The notes: generated by a model not told the origin, from the sequence alone. A stretch of 64,000 nucleotides of DNA from Acytostelium subglobosum LB1 (GCF_000787575.1 NW_012236528.1:497552-561551); one strand, 5' to 3'. Numbered from the stretch's first letter, positions 32,810-45,136 are shown. Made by a program: numbers and translations.

Positions 32810-33266
32810 ATGATTATTCCAGTACGTTGTTTCACCTGTGGCAAGGTTATCGGTAACAAATGGGATACATATATGAGTCTTATTACCAGTGAGTACACAG
32901 AAGGGTATGTAATTGAAGCAGCTTACAAGTATCAATCGATCACCCTCAATCATTAATGATTACTAACCTATAATCATCAACATGAACACATTAAAGTGAT
33001 GCCTTGGATGTGCTCAACTTGAAGAGATACTGTTGCAGACGTATGCTTTTGACTCATGTCGATCTTATTCAGAAACTGTAAGAATGAACCAATGGATGAA
33101 TGAATGAATAGATGAATAGATGGATAGACGCATGATGAAGATGTGACATCAGCAACAGCATCATTAATATGTGCAAACATACTAACTAATCAATCTATCA
33201 ATCAATATAACAACTCATAGGCTAAGTTATACACCAACATCATCAGGAGGACTCAAGAGAAGATAA
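32810..33266 (+). CDS. rpb10: RNA polymerase subunit Rpb10 (common to Pol I, II, III)
   Basis: Three exons (32810-32904, 32997-33077, 33221-33266) close to 73 residues, near the usual 65-73. It starts [18 protein letters not shown], the zinc-binding C-x-x-C, and has [18 protein letters not shown] with the second atypical CC zinc pair. The subunit anchors the assembly platform of all three nuclear polymerases. The C-terminal [13 protein letters not shown] varies between species. The first exon donor and phases agree with homologue spacing. Confidence 0.95.
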
Positions 33267-34285
33267 ACAATGAAGCGAAACAGTTCATTATAATTATCAC
33301 GACACCGTTACACCTACACCATCAAACAAACCAACCAAACATTGAACAATACGACTCGACACTTCTTTCTCTCTCTCTCAATGGGCAACACACAGAATCC
33401 AATCGACCAATCGATCAATCGATCAATCAATCGAACAAACGATCAATCGATCAATCATAACAATCATTGCTGTTTGGACCAATTGGAACATATATATATA
33501 TATATCACTCTCACACTCAATCAATGCTCACTGGAATCAAATCATTCATCTCTCTCCCATCACTACATCCACATCACCTTTGCGCGCTACGAACGTCCAA
33601 ACACATTGCGCGCACGACTCAACATGTTAGCAGCAAGTCAGACCTGCGCAGTCTGACACCTACATAAAATAAAGTATAGTTATAAGTACTTGTAATCACT
33701 CCAACATCAATCAATCCTTGTTATTACTCTTGCTTGTTGTCGGTTTGCATGATCACTTTGAACGAACTTCCATTTCGTCCTGATATCGCTCGAACATTTA
33801 AATTAATTTATTTTTTGTTTCGTCCTTCCAACTCACACACACACTCTCGCCTCTCCCTCGCCACACGCCAGTGACCTCTCGCACTTTAACAATGCTCACC
33901 AACTTAGATAGCCTATCACCAGTTTAGAGTCTTCCCTATCACATCTGGTAGGTTATCATATATCATAGCGATTCGATGCGATGCGAGCGACATCCGTCAA
34001 TCAATCAATCTCTTCATCTTCATCAAGAAGCAGGCAGAATCGATGAAGGATTGAAGGATTTGAAGGATTGATGGATTGAAGGACAGATGGATCATCGCAA
34101 CATGAAACAGATCATTGATCACATCATCTCGATATACAGAGAACAACAAGAACACAGCATCTAACACTCATTCACGCAAATCAATCAATCAATCACAATC
34201 GATATCAATCATCATTGCGATCTATCATACAATGTTTGAATCAATGATAAACTCAATGCGATACGCGATAATATAGTGTAGCACA
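33267..34285. other. 1 kb spacer between Rpb10 and L32
   Basis: An open frame through ATCG/AATC repeats (33342-33656) ends with coding-like FARYERPNTLRARLNML before a TGA and an AATAAA at about 33667, but no acceptor or start supports an exon. The remainder is repeats and the L32 leader. Confidence 0.4.
33637..33657. other. Perfect 7-bp inverted repeat near an AATAAA
   Basis: GTCAGAC and GTCTGAC flank a 7-base loop about 10-15 bases before a polyadenylation-type signal. It could be a 3'-end hairpin of the Rpb10 transcript or of an unrecognised gene. Confidence 0.35.
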
Positions 34286-34687
34286 ATGCCCTCACCAGTC
34301 GTCAGAACCAAGATCGTCAAGAAGAGAACCGCCAGGTTCGTCCGCTTCCAGTCGGACCTCTTCGCCAGAGTCAAGCCCTCATGGAGAAAGCCCAGAGGTA
34401 TTGATAACCGCGTCAGGAGAAGATTCTCTGGTGCTCGCCCAATGCCATCCGTTGGTTACGGTTCGGACAACTCCACCAAGAACGTCTGCCCAGACGGATA
34501 CAAGCACTTTGTCATCAGAAACATCAAGGAGCTCGAGGTCCTCCTCATGCACAACAGACGTTATGCTGCCGAGATCTACCACGGTGTCTCTGCTCAGTCC
34601 AGAAAGGCCATCGTCGAGCGTGCTCGTGAGCTTGATATCAAGGTCACCAACGCCAACGCCAGATTGAGAAGCCAGGAGAGCGAGTAA
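34286..34687 (+). CDS. rpl32: Ribosomal protein L32 (eL32)
   Basis: Intronless gene for 133 residues, the normal length of eL32. Signature blocks: [73 protein letters not shown] and [20 protein letters not shown]. It is a large-subunit protein that binds domain II of the large rRNA. The codon choice is strongly biased to C-ending codons, as expected of a highly expressed gene. AATAAA at 34719. Confidence 0.97.
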   Translation: MPSPVVRTKIVKKRTARFVRFQSDLFARVKPSWRKPRGIDNRVRRRFSGARPMPSVGYGSDNSTKNVCPDGYKHFVIRNIKELEVLLMHNRRYAAEIYHGVSAQSRKAIVERARELDIKVTNANARLRSQESE

Positions 34688-35326
34688 ATCCCCAGTTTAC
34701 TTATTCAGTCCTAACTCTAATAAACCACCAGTATATATACATAGGGAATCAATCCATATCCTTGACCTCCATCACATCATATCAATCAAACAGAACTCAC
34801 TCCAATCAATCACAACCGATCAATCAATCAATCAAGATCAATCATGTGACCCTTGTGACCTTCACATTGTTGGACCAGTGATTGGCCATTCATCATTGAA
34901 TGATTGATTGACGAGTGTAAGGTTACCACGTTTCCAACTTTGAGTTTACCGCTGGGCCTAGTCTCATCCAATAATCAATCAAACATCCAATAATCAATCA
35001 AACATACACACACAAAACAAACGACACCACTAGTAACTTTCGAAAATATCTGTGATTGGATGGTTGATGGCTTTGTTTTGATGGGTGCGAAAGACTCTGA
35101 AGATGGCCTGGCTCCGCTGCAGGTCCAAAAAGTATCCAAACGTAAGCATTTTTACCTCCTGACAAAGACCATGTCTAGCGCTAACAGGCCTAGGGTAGGC
35201 CTTTTGTTGACCAATAGGATGGAAGAGGTAAAGGAATACTCTATTCATTCATAACTCATATATTATTACTATCTATCTATAAATCTTTGTATATATAAAA
35301 CTTATAAATATAGTGATGAGAATAAG
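34688..35326. other. Spacer between L32 and MYND-RhoGAP gene, with coding-like island
   Basis: Left half is 3' UTR and AATC repeats. Bases 35023-35254 form an open plus-strand frame of exon-like composition, annotated separately. Confidence 0.4.
35060..35254 (+). CDS. Unrecognised 64-residue ORF, coding-like
   Basis: Frame from an ATG (MVDGFVLMGAKDSEDGLAPL, later TKTMSSANRPRVGLLLTNRM) to a TAA. It remains open upstream through TFENICDWMVDG back to about 35028, just after a CTAG that could serve as an acceptor. Base composition matches exons more than spacers. No homologue recognised. It could be the last exon of an undetected gene or a relic. It ends 70 bp before the next gene, so it might also overlap that gene's promoter. 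Confidence 0.3.
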   Translation: MVDGFVLMGAKDSEDGLAPLQVQKVSKRKHFYLLTKTMSSANRPRVGLLLTNRMEEVKEYSIHS

Positions 35327-37222
35327 ATGATGATGCAACAACAACAACAACAACAACAACAGCAATCGTACTTCGAGGAGGACGATGAGGATTTGGAAAT
35401 ACATTACTGTGCTGTGTGTAACTCGACCGATGTCCAGATATGCACTGGATGTCTAGGTATATTCTACTGTGGCAGTGAACATCAATTACAGCATTGGCCT
35501 GTGCACAAGGTTCAATGTCTGAATACATCATCATCAACATCATCATCATCAACAACAACAACAACACCAACTACAAGTGTGGAACCTGTAGTCGTCGTAC
35601 AACAAGTTGTTGAAACAACATACACTATAACAAATATCAAGTTACCACCTCCACCTCCACCTCCAACAACAACAACAAAAACGACACCCTCGCCAACTAC
35701 CACGTCTCCGCCAGGAGCAACTGCAGTTTCCGTCGCCAACAGCACCACGACGTCACCCAGCAAACAGGTACCCCCGCCACCTGCCCAACGATATTTACAA
35801 ACACAGGCCCAGGCTCAGAGTCAGCAAGCACAACAGACACCATCAATACAGACCCATCCATCAACACAAACATCATCTACAACGGCTGCCCAGACTACGA
35901 CGTCAAAGCCAAGCCCAACACAGTCATTCTTGAGGTCGACTACAATGACGAATAGCCGACCGACAGCACAGTTAGGTGCGCCTAGAGTGTTGGGCTTGCA
36001 TAAGAAGAATCAGTCGCTACCTGATATTGCTCCACAGACATTGTCGGATGGACCCACGCCACTTGATTCGTCGTCGTCGTCAATGGTGCGTGCCGAGAGT
36101 GAGGAGGACTTGGCAGACATTAGCAAGCTGGCAATCAAGAGGGCAACCCGACCCAAAGGCCTACGATATAAGGACTTTGCAACAGAGTTTGAAGAGGGTG
36201 ATGGCACCATTGAGTTCAAACCAAGAGAGACAACTACAATGGATCAGATAACATCATCATCGTCGCCCGATGTCAGGAGGGCTATCCCTATAACCACCTC
36301 CAACTCATCATTGTCGTCATCATCAGACAACCAATATGTACATAGCAACAACAATACAAATGATCAATCACCAACACCAAGTGGAAGAAGTCCTACTAAG
36401 CCCAAGACAGGTGGCGGTGGAAGTCCGCAACAGAATCGCAAGGCAAACAACAAGTTTAGTTTGATAAGGCTGGCAACAAAGAGCCGTGTGTTGGGCGGCG
36501 GATCATCATCGACATCGCACTCTCATCACACCAAGAGTTCAAAGAAGACTCAAACAACACATGATATTGGTGCCGAGCTAACAACTGGCCATCCATCAAC
36601 ACATGCACCTACCCCTGGAACACCGACGTCCAACGCACACACCAAGATATTCGGACAGCCATTGGCGGTGGCCATCCAGAGATCGGCCAAGTCACACCCC
36701 TTGCTCCCGGACCTGGTGTTCAAGTGCCTCGAGTACCTAAAGCTGCGAGGCTCAAAGGAGGAGGGCATCTTCCGTATCAGTGGCAGCGCGGCTGCCATAA
36801 GTAAGGTGCGCGAGGAGTTTGATAATGGTGTCGACGTCGATCTGAGCACACAGCTCGACCATCATGTGGTCAGCGGAATCCTGAAGCTCTACCTGCGCCA
36901 GATACCCGAGACAGTGTTCAACGAGCAGTTCCCAGACGAGTTGGAGGAGTTGCGCGAAGGCGGTAACTCGTCCGACGCCATCAACATGAGGATTGAGCGC
37001 ATCACCCAGTTGCTCAAGCAATTGCCCGAGTCCAATCGCTGCATCATCCATCATCTGTGCTCACTACTCAACACGGTATCGTTTGAGCCGGCCACCAAGA
37101 TGAACACCGTCAATCTGGCCATCATCTTTGCACCCACACTCGGATGTCCGGTGGAAGTGATGACCGTACTCATCGACTACTATGAGCCAATATTCTCGCA
37201 GCAGACCTATGACTATAATTAA
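35327..37222 (+). CDS. MYND zinc-finger / RhoGAP fusion protein
   Basis: Intronless gene for 631 residues. After a poly-Gln start, residues 28-64 form a MYND finger (Cys28, 31, 39, 42, 48, His60, Cys64), with His52 where the family usually has Cys. Residues 70-400 are low complexity: Pro runs, Thr/Ser/Gln tracts. Residues about 440-628 are a RhoGAP domain, with the arginine finger in GIFRISG (Arg483), then HHVVSGILKLYLRQIPETVF and TKMNTVNLAIIFAPTLG. It should stimulate GTP hydrolysis by a Rho/Rac GTPase, with MYND mediating binding to proline-rich partners. Dictyostelids have many RhoGAP (gac) genes; the exact orthologue is not recognised. Confidence 0.88.
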   Translation: MMMQQQQQQQQQQSYFEEDDEDLEIHYCAVCNSTDVQICTGCLGIFYCGSEHQLQHWPVHKVQCLNTSSSTSSSSTTTTTPTTSVEPVVVVQQVVETTYTITNIKLPPPPPPPTTTTKTTPSPTTTSPPGATAVSVANSTTTSPSKQVPPPPAQRYLQTQAQAQSQQAQQTPSIQTHPSTQTSSTTAAQTTTSKPSPTQSFLRSTTMTNSRPTAQLGAPRVLGLHKKNQSLPDIAPQTLSDGPTPLDSSSSSMVRAESEEDLADISKLAIKRATRPKGLRYKDFATEFEEGDGTIEFKPRETTTMDQITSSSSPDVRRAIPITTSNSSLSSSSDNQYVHSNNNTNDQSPTPSGRSPTKPKTGGGGSPQQNRKANNKFSLIRLATKSRVLGGGSSSTSHSHHTKSSKKTQTTHDIGAELTTGHPSTHAPTPGTPTSNAHTKIFGQPLAVAIQRSAKSHPLLPDLVFKCLEYLKLRGSKEEGIFRISGSAAAISKVREEFDNGVDVDLSTQLDHHVVSGILKLYLRQIPETVFNEQFPDELEELREGGNSSDAINMRIERITQLLKQLPESNRCIIHHLCSLLNTVSFEPATKMNTVNLAIIFAPTLGCPVEVMTVLIDYYEPIFSQQTYDYN

Positions 37223-37446
37223 TAAACTTATTATTATTATTATTATTATATTCCCTCAACTTGTGGAATGGATCAAGTTGGAATTCTTCGTCATCAGATA
37301 TTTCTTTAATGTGAACTTGCCCCAACAATTAAGATATTGAGGGAATGGGCGAGTGGAATCTGCTGATGCCTCATCCTGATCAGATGGGAATAGGTGATTT
37401 AATGGATTGTCACCAATTCGTTATTCCAGAAGAATAATTAACAAGA

Positions 37447-38123
37447 ATGATAAGTGATACTACACCAACTCTAACATATGTAAGTTATATTTGATGAAGT
37501 GATAGTACCAACAACTAGATCTCTCACTGACTCAATCTCAGTTTAACGCTCGTGCCAGAGGTGAGCTTACAAGATTGTTACTCAACTATTTGGATGTAGA
37601 GTTCAATGATGTAAGAGTAGCATACCCATTGGATAAGGATCTGAAGGCATCACTTCCCTTTGGTCAACTTCCAATGTTCAAGGATAATGATGTAACATTG
37701 GTACAATCAACAGCCATCGAATCATATATTGCAAACAAGTATAACATCGCTGGTACAAACGATGTCGAGAGAGCACAGATACATCAATATGTCTTGGCCA
37801 CCATGGATGTATACAATCCATTCTTCTTGGTGTGGCGAGATGAAGCTTTGGTACTCAAGTACACATTGGACAAGGCACCATTGTTCCTGCCTCAGTTTGA
37901 ATCGATCGTGAATCAGTGCAAAGGTGAATACCTTGTTGGCGACACATTATCATGGGCCGACCTGGCCTGGTTCAACATGGTCGACTACTTCACACACTAC
38001 AATCATCTGAAGGATGTGATCAAGAACTATCCAGCACTGATAGCGTTTCACAAAAGGATAGGTGATCGACTGCCTGAGAGAACCAAACAGTATCTAAAGA
38101 GTCGTGAGAGCACACCTGTATAA
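37447..38123 (+). CDS. Glutathione S-transferase, sigma-like
   Basis: Two exons (37447-37479, 37542-38123) close to 204 residues, typical of GSTs. The N-terminal thioredoxin-like domain starts TLTYFNARARGELTRLLL with the catalytic Tyr at about 11, includes PFGQLPMF with the cis-Pro of the glutathione site, and VQSTAIESYIANKY. The helical C-terminal domain has YLVGDTLSWADLAWF, the GST N-capping motif. It conjugates glutathione to electrophiles; sigma-class members can also isomerise prostaglandins. Its stop is only 23 bp from the TSC2 stop (convergent). Confidence 0.9.
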
Positions 38124-38145
38124 AGTTATCGTCACTTTAATCTAA

Positions 38146-41100
38146 TCAACGCTTTGAAGGCACCAGGTCAATCCAACCATCATCTTCCTTTGCGAATCGC
38201 TCCTTGATCGTCTTTATCTGTCGCAGTCTTTCCTCCAAGTTCGATATGAACTCTGTCTTGCCATCGTACAGCATGGACATCAGCTGTTTGTGAGTGCGTG
38301 TGTTGGGATGATTAGTATGCGCAGTAAAGAGGACGTGTGAAGAGACACTTACGTTGGCGTTGATGGCTGTTTGGATAACGAGTGAGGCGATTGATCGCTC
38401 GGATACAATTTGGACATTGTGAATGGGTCCAAAGAGTGGGATCTCCTTCTTCTTCTTGATCTCAACGCGATACCATCCAATGTCCATGGGATGGATGACA
38501 ATGGTGACAAAGTTGAATTGGCCAGAGATCAGCTGCGGATTGAAGTCGTCGCCAGAGTCTGAAAAGATGATATTGACATAATCATTGCCAATGTGTCGCT
38601 TCTTGTTGGTGAACATCTTGTCATTGTCGTGGTTGGGCATCATCGTGGTGACGTGGAATACGATCTGCGAGATACGGTCGCGCCAATGTATCGTGACGTC
38701 GCCGTCCGACTTGCCGTTGCGATCCAGGCCGCCTGGATAGACGTCAATACGCTCGGATATGCGCACCTTCTCGCCTAGGCCATTGAGGAACTGTTGGTAT
38801 CGCGGCGAGCCCTTGGTGTTGGCGAGGAACTCCTCTTCGGTCTTTTGATTGGTACCGACGTAGATCAGGCCGATCTTGTAGGTCTCTGAGCAAAAGGTGT
38901 GATCGAGCACGCTGAGCGCACGCTCAAACGTGTGTCCTGTCTTGATCTCCATTGTGATGTCGCCAGAGAACTGATGCAGGTGATAGAACACGACGCTTGG
39001 GTCGAGAATGGTGGGGTCGACGCCTGGCCCGTCGTTGGGCAGGGGAGGCGGTGATGGGGAGTTGGGCGGGGAGATGCCACCCGGCCAGAGAGAGGATACT
39101 TGTGGTGTCATAGTTGAGTGAGGAGTGCTTCTTTGGCAGGCCGGCATCGTCGTCAAACAGGCTGGGAATGTGGGAGAAGCTTGTTGTCTGAGGTGTGGAC
39201 GAGTACGTCGATGAGTAGATGTTGGACTTGAGTTGCTCCAACTGTGAGGGCGGCTGTGTCTGAGTTGGGGAGAAGCCCGCGTGTGGCGCAGGGTACTTGG
39301 GCTTGTAATGTGCGAGTGTGCTTTGACCGAACGACGATGAGGATGCTATCTGGGGCTGATGTTGTTGTTGGAATGCATGTGGTTTGCTATACTGCTGGTG
39401 ATACAGATCACGTTGTTGTTGTACAAGTTGCTGAGCCTGGATCTGTATTGGCGTCGAGCCACTAGAACCGCCAACGCCACTGCCAATGCCCAAACCATGT
39501 GCACCACCAATGTTCTGAGAGGTCGCAGAATGAATGAGAGGTAGTCGCTTGTAGTGCATCTTGGCTTGGTTGAGTGAGTGCTGTGAGAAATGGTTCAGGT
39601 TTGGTGGGATGCTGATTGGCGGGACAAAGTTGTTGGTATAAATGTCGCCATGCATTCCAGAGGTCGTCGATGTCGAGCTCATGGCAGACTTGATCGAACT
39701 GTCCGCCATCCTTGATGATGACTGAGATGATGTGGTCGTCGTCGAGCTCTTGATGATGCTGCTACTGTTGTTGTTGTTGTTATTGTTTGTCGGTTTGATT
39801 GGACCCTCTTTGGGGATAATTGTCAAGCCAGTTTGGAGTGGGGATACTGGCTTGAACGATGATTGACTAGTTGATACATTGTTTGATTGTTGTGATTGCT
39901 GTGAATGTTGTTGCTTCTGATGATGATGATGCGAAGAATGGAAGGTGGTGTCCAGTGGGGATTGAGTTGGCGTTGGTTCGAGAGTTGGCGTTGGTGAGAC
40001 GAGGGGATCGCTGACAGAGGACGAAGAGGCACCTTGGCTCTCAAGCGTGAATGAGGTCGACTTTACAAGCTTGGGTGAGCCCAATGTGGTGCCGGACTTG
40101 GGTTGCTCCTTCTTGGCAGCACTACTCAGCTCTGAAGCAATCTTGTATTCGTTACTTGTGCTGCTATGGCTGTTGGTGTAGCTGTGTCTGGCCATCTTCT
40201 TGGGTGTGAGATAGGGCGATGTCTCCTCGTCCACTGACAACGAGAAGATCTCTGTCTGTTTGGTGGGCGAGTTGTTGGTCGAGGAGTTGGACGATGGCAC
40301 CTTGACCAGCTTGAGTGGCGTGGATTGCTGCGTGATCTCAATTGGATTGGAGTTTGAGTCGAGTGCCATGGTCGTTGCCGTGCTAGTGGAGGGTGGCGAG
40401 TTGGAGCCTACATGCAGCAGAAGCTGAGCATTGAGGTTGAGCTTGCCGTTTGGCTCGACAACATCGTTCGTCATCTCGAGCGGGGATGACCAGTTTGTGG
40501 TGAATGATAGTATCTCCTCGTCATCGTCGAATGAGGGCAATGGCGGGTAGTACTTGGACAGCGTGGACAGCGGGTTGGGTGGGGTGTTCTCGCCCGAGCC
40601 ATAGCTATACTTGAATGGGCTCTCAATGTTTGATGTCAAGAACAGGCTGTCGGGCTTGTCCATCGATGGTGCGCCCAACAAAGGAATATCCAAGTGTCCA
40701 CTGCTTTCCAGCACCAAATCCTCCATTACATCGATCGACTCATCATTGTGTTGAAGAACCTGTTGCTGTTGTTGTGTGTTTGTGATGGATGATTGTTCGT
40801 CTTCTTCGACTTCGTCTTCTTTGTGCACTTCAGCAAAAGAGGCGGGCGAAGGGGAGATTGAGGCGCCTTGTTGGTTGGGAGACGTGAGGAGTGTGTGTGA
40901 GGAGATGAGATGGATGGGCGTCATGGTGTCCTTGGATGAGTCCTCGGGCAACAGAGACAAGCTCAGTGAGAGCTCCAATGCTTCAGCAATCGATGGGATT
41001 TCAAAGCGCTTGGCCAAGTCGTCCAGTTTGGATTGGATGGGCTTGAAGATGGGATAGTCCTCAGAGGACTTGTGCGTGGTCGTGGCAGTAGTCAAGGCCG

Positions 41101-44100
41101 AATGGGAGCCGGAAGCATTGGCATTTGCCCCAGAGGTGTTGGTGGTCGTGGTGCTTGGTGAGGTGGCCGCCGCCAACCTATCGACCTCCATTGATGTGGC
41201 CAGCTGATTGATCGCTGGTGAGTATGAGCGGACCTCGTTGGCACCGCCAGGCACCATCACTGGCGACAAGGACGGTGAGAGCGGCGAGGTTGGCGAGAAC
41301 TCCTTGCGGAAGTAAGGCTGCTTGGGGAGGTTCACCAGCTGCGAGTCCATCATCTGATTGTTGATGCCCATGTACAGGTCGTAGTTGGACGTGATCGATG
41401 GGTTGAAGTTGTTCTGGAAGCGCATCAGCCACACGACGCAGCCAGTGGCCTTGCGATGCGTCACCTCGGCCCAGCCCAGCTTGCCCGTGCGTATAGTAAT
41501 GAGCGAGCAACCCTGTATCCATGTCTTGATGAGGCCCTCGTGGAAGATGGGACTAGAGTGTCGCATTGGATAATGGAATGGATCAAAGTCTGTGTGAATA
41601 TATCGATTGAGCAACTCGACGCAGATCTCATTGAACAATGCCTGCTTCTCCTTCATGTGTCCATCAATGCCTTTGATAATATTGCGAACCAATATCACTC
41701 TAGACGAGTCGCTGCATGCTGTGAACCATCTTATCAGACTCTGGAAGGCCATAAGCACGAGTAGATGGTTGTACTATGATGTTGGGAACGAGGGAGTGTT
41801 GTTAGTTTGATTGATTGATTGATTGAGTGAGTGAGGACCACATGAGGCTTACCCTTGATCGATCTAAGAACTGGATAAGGAGCTTAAAGATGAAGGTGAG
41901 GCTTTCCAGGGGCAGTTGAGAGACGAGCGTAGGGGTCGACACTAGTACATTGAGATATTGGAGGATGGAGTAGAATGTCTCCTTTTGTGTGGCACCAGAT
42001 GTGGAGATCTGATGCAGTGCCTTGGCGATGTTCTGAATGTACTTAAGTGTGATCTTGAGTGGGAACTCTGTTGCGCATAATGTCAATCCGTTTAGACAGA
42101 TGGCTTGAATCTTTAGCTTGGTCTCACTGGAGAATGACCACTTCTGACACAGTCCATTAAAGAGTGCAGCCACCACATTATGAACAGTCTGTTGAATATT
42201 GGTGATGCCAACGTTTGGCATTGGCATTGTCATGTAGGGTATCACATTGCACAGCAGCTCAAAGCCCAATATGTATTGGCAGTCCTTCCTGCCTTCGGAG
42301 TTCTAATGATGTATGATTGATCGAGTGGGTTAGTAAGGATCGGAGATGAGGGCCAGGGGGACGACGGACATACCTGATAGTCTGTGATTGAGTGTCCAAG
42401 GGACTTCTCGTTGAGCAGCCTGATGAGGATATTTACAAAGGCTTCGATGTGAGACTCCATGCCAAATAGGATGTACTTGTTGCGTAGGAAGGAGGAGAGG
42501 ATTTCAAGGGTGATGCTGTACAGTTCGAATGAAGTCTCCTTGTTTAGACGGTCCATCAATCCTGCCCATACATTGGCAACGGGGAAGAATCCATCCAGTG
42601 CATTGCTGCCCTTCTTCTTCTTGGTCGCGGCATTAACTCCCGCTCCCACTCCTCCCGCACCGCCAATGCCACCACCGCCAATACTACCTTGGGGAACATG
42701 TGGATTGGGTGCGTTGACTGGGCCACCACGAGGCGATCGCTGGACAGAGGCCGACGAGACATCGTTGAAGAAGTGATTGTTGGGCGCACAATGTATGAAT
42801 GGACTGGAGACACCGTCGTATTGCATCTGGTACCACTTGGTCGACAAGAGTTTGGAGACACAGTGCAGTATCTCCCTGCGAAGTTGATGGCTCTCATGTG
42901 ACATGTGCGCCAAGATTGTGGACCACGCCTCCATTGTGAGCGTGGCCGATGGATGTACAAAGCGCGCCGAGAACACCGATATCAGGCCTTGGAGTGAGAC
43001 ATGCGCCACGTCTAGCATTGGATGCGACTCGCGTATTGCGCGATCAAGTATGGTTACCAGCGTGTGGAAGATGCTCGGTGTCTTGGCCTTGGTTGTAATC
43101 TCGACCAGCAGGTCCAGACTGAACAGACGGACGGTGGCGTCACGGTCCTTGTACACATCGCTCATTGCTGGTATCAGTATGTTCTCGATGATCTCCTCGC
43201 CGTAGATCAGGCGGTACGTGTGATAGAGTTGCTTGAGCTCGTGCAGCATCCTGCGCCGGACCTTGGTGCGCGTGTCTTTCTTGAGGAACAGGTCGACCAG
43301 CGTTGTCAGCTTGATGATCCAGAGTGCGTGTGACGGATGCACCTTGGCCATCTGGTGCGTGATGATCTTGATAAGTTGTTCCTCGCTCTTGAGCTTGAAG
43401 AAGAGTGATGATGCGCGGAACAGGTCTGTGTGGCTGCCCAGGAATAGTTTCTGATCGTCTAAGTCCTCGATCAGCCATATTGTGTCGCGCAGTACTATCG
43501 CCAATGAGTTGATCTTCAAGTTGCTGGTGGCTGTGGTGTCGTTGGCGGCCATCGCCGCGTTGGCAACACTGCTACTACTGCTGGCATTGCCGCTGATGAT
43601 TGATAGTGATCCGCTACTACTTGTCGCGCCAGACATGTTGTTGTTGGACAGGATGTTGCTGCCAGAGTGCGAAAGGGTGCTGGGGTCGGCAGACTCGGGG
43701 TGCGCCGTGATAAGTATATGGATGCTCTCAATGATCAAGAATATCAGATCCCACTCGACGTGTAGCTCGCGGCCAAACTTCTTGATCAGTCGACGGATGG
43801 CCAGGATCACCTCGAACGCGATGATCTCCTGGCCGCCCACCAGCGAGTTGAATAGTGACGGCAGGATGAACGCCGGACTGATGCCAATGGTCGGGATGCG
43901 CTGAGGTCCCCACACGGACATGCCGAGGAAGAAGACTGAGCCACGCAGGAGATTGATGGTGTGGCGGTTGTGTGGGTCGTTGAGGATGTCGCACAGCGAC
44001 TTGATGCCCTGGTGCGTGTAGCTCGCCAGCAGACTCTGCATGGTCGTGCAGCTGGGGTCGCACGCCACGTCGATGTTGACCGTGCGGCTCAGCGACGCGA

Positions 44101-45136
44101 TGATCATCGACACGCAGGGCGGCGGGATCACCACCTGGCTCGTCACCAGGTTGAAAAAGGACAGACTGCACTCGATGATGACGATGTGCGTCGACGAGTT
44201 GGATAGCATGCAGATGTTGTTAATTAGAGATGCCAGGTTGCCCTCGGACAGCCTGCGCTGCGAGTGTCGTATCACCAGCTCGACCAGAGCAAAGATGTCT
44301 GTGACAAACGATGTGAGTGCCGTCTCGTTGGCGATCGTCAGCACCAGGCCCAGCCAGCGCACGAGCAAGTCTGCTATGTAGTCCTCAAACGGTGAGATGT
44401 CACGACCATTTCGCGTGAGTGCTGTGAGTGCTCGGATGCGCAGGTGTATGGGCACGCGCGTCGTCGACGATTCAATGATGTTGAAGAAGTCCTGGCGAAT
44501 GCACGACGAGGTGATTCCCGTGCCCGGGCCTGTGCCCGACTGCTCCATCAGCGTCATCATCACATTGTAGGCCATCTGTTGCAGATCGAGCGCGAATCGA
44601 TTCTCGTCGAATAAGTCGCAGATTGAGCTCCACACGATGTCGATGTTGTGGCAGTCTTCTATGCGTATCATCTTGAGGAACTCGCTCACATCCTTTAGAT
44701 AACTGAGTCTCGCCTGTGCATTGAGTGTCCTAGACATTGTCAATTCATTCTTGAATCGTTCGCTGAATGCATTGTTATTGTTGTTATTGTTATTGTTGTT
44801 GTTGTCGAGTCCTTGTTGTCCATGCTGCTGTTGTGATGATGTTGAAGTCAACATGGTACTATTTGATTGTCCTGTGTTGTTGTTGTATACTCCACTGCCA
44901 CCTCCACCTCCACTGCCACCGCCACTGCCCATGCCAGTGCTAATGCCACTTCCTATATAGTTGGTGTAACTGCTGTGCGAGGTTGTCGTCGTCGTCGTCG
45001 ACGATGTGTCATCGCGGTCTTCTTGGGCATCTGGCGAGACACCTGTGCCTCCACCGAATATATCCTTTATACGACGTAGTACATTAGACTTTGGTGAAGG
45101 TACATTTGAATCGTATTTCCCGCTGCCGCTCTTCAT
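38146..45136 (-). CDS. tsc2: Tuberin (TSC2), RapGAP-domain regulator of Rheb/TOR
   Basis: Five exons (42374-45136, 41853-42302, 39100-41773, 38353-39023, 38146-38283) close to 2231 residues. The N-terminal two thirds are tuberin-type helical repeats; the middle is long Ser/Thr/Gln/Asn low complexity. The RapGAP domain lies in the last 300 residues: FERALSVLDHTFCSETYKIG, then KKRHIGNDYVNIIFSDSGDD with the asparagine thumb, SGQFNFVTIVIHPMD and ERSIASLVIQTAIN. With TSC1 it stimulates GTP hydrolysis by Rheb and so restrains TORC1. The 76-base intron at 39024-39099 is GC-rich, unlike all others, and is also open in another frame. I accept it because GT-AG splicing restores a perfect frame, but a small sequence error is an alternative. 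Confidence 0.93.

Noticed and set aside
33342-33656. 104-codon open frame after Rpb10
   Set aside because: Most of it is AATC/ATCG repeat translation; only the last 25 codons look coding and no acceptor supports them as an exon.
42556-44206. Several long open frames antisense to or out of frame with TSC2
   Set aside because: All are shadows of the high-G+C tuberin exon; the tuberin frame is continuous and conserved.
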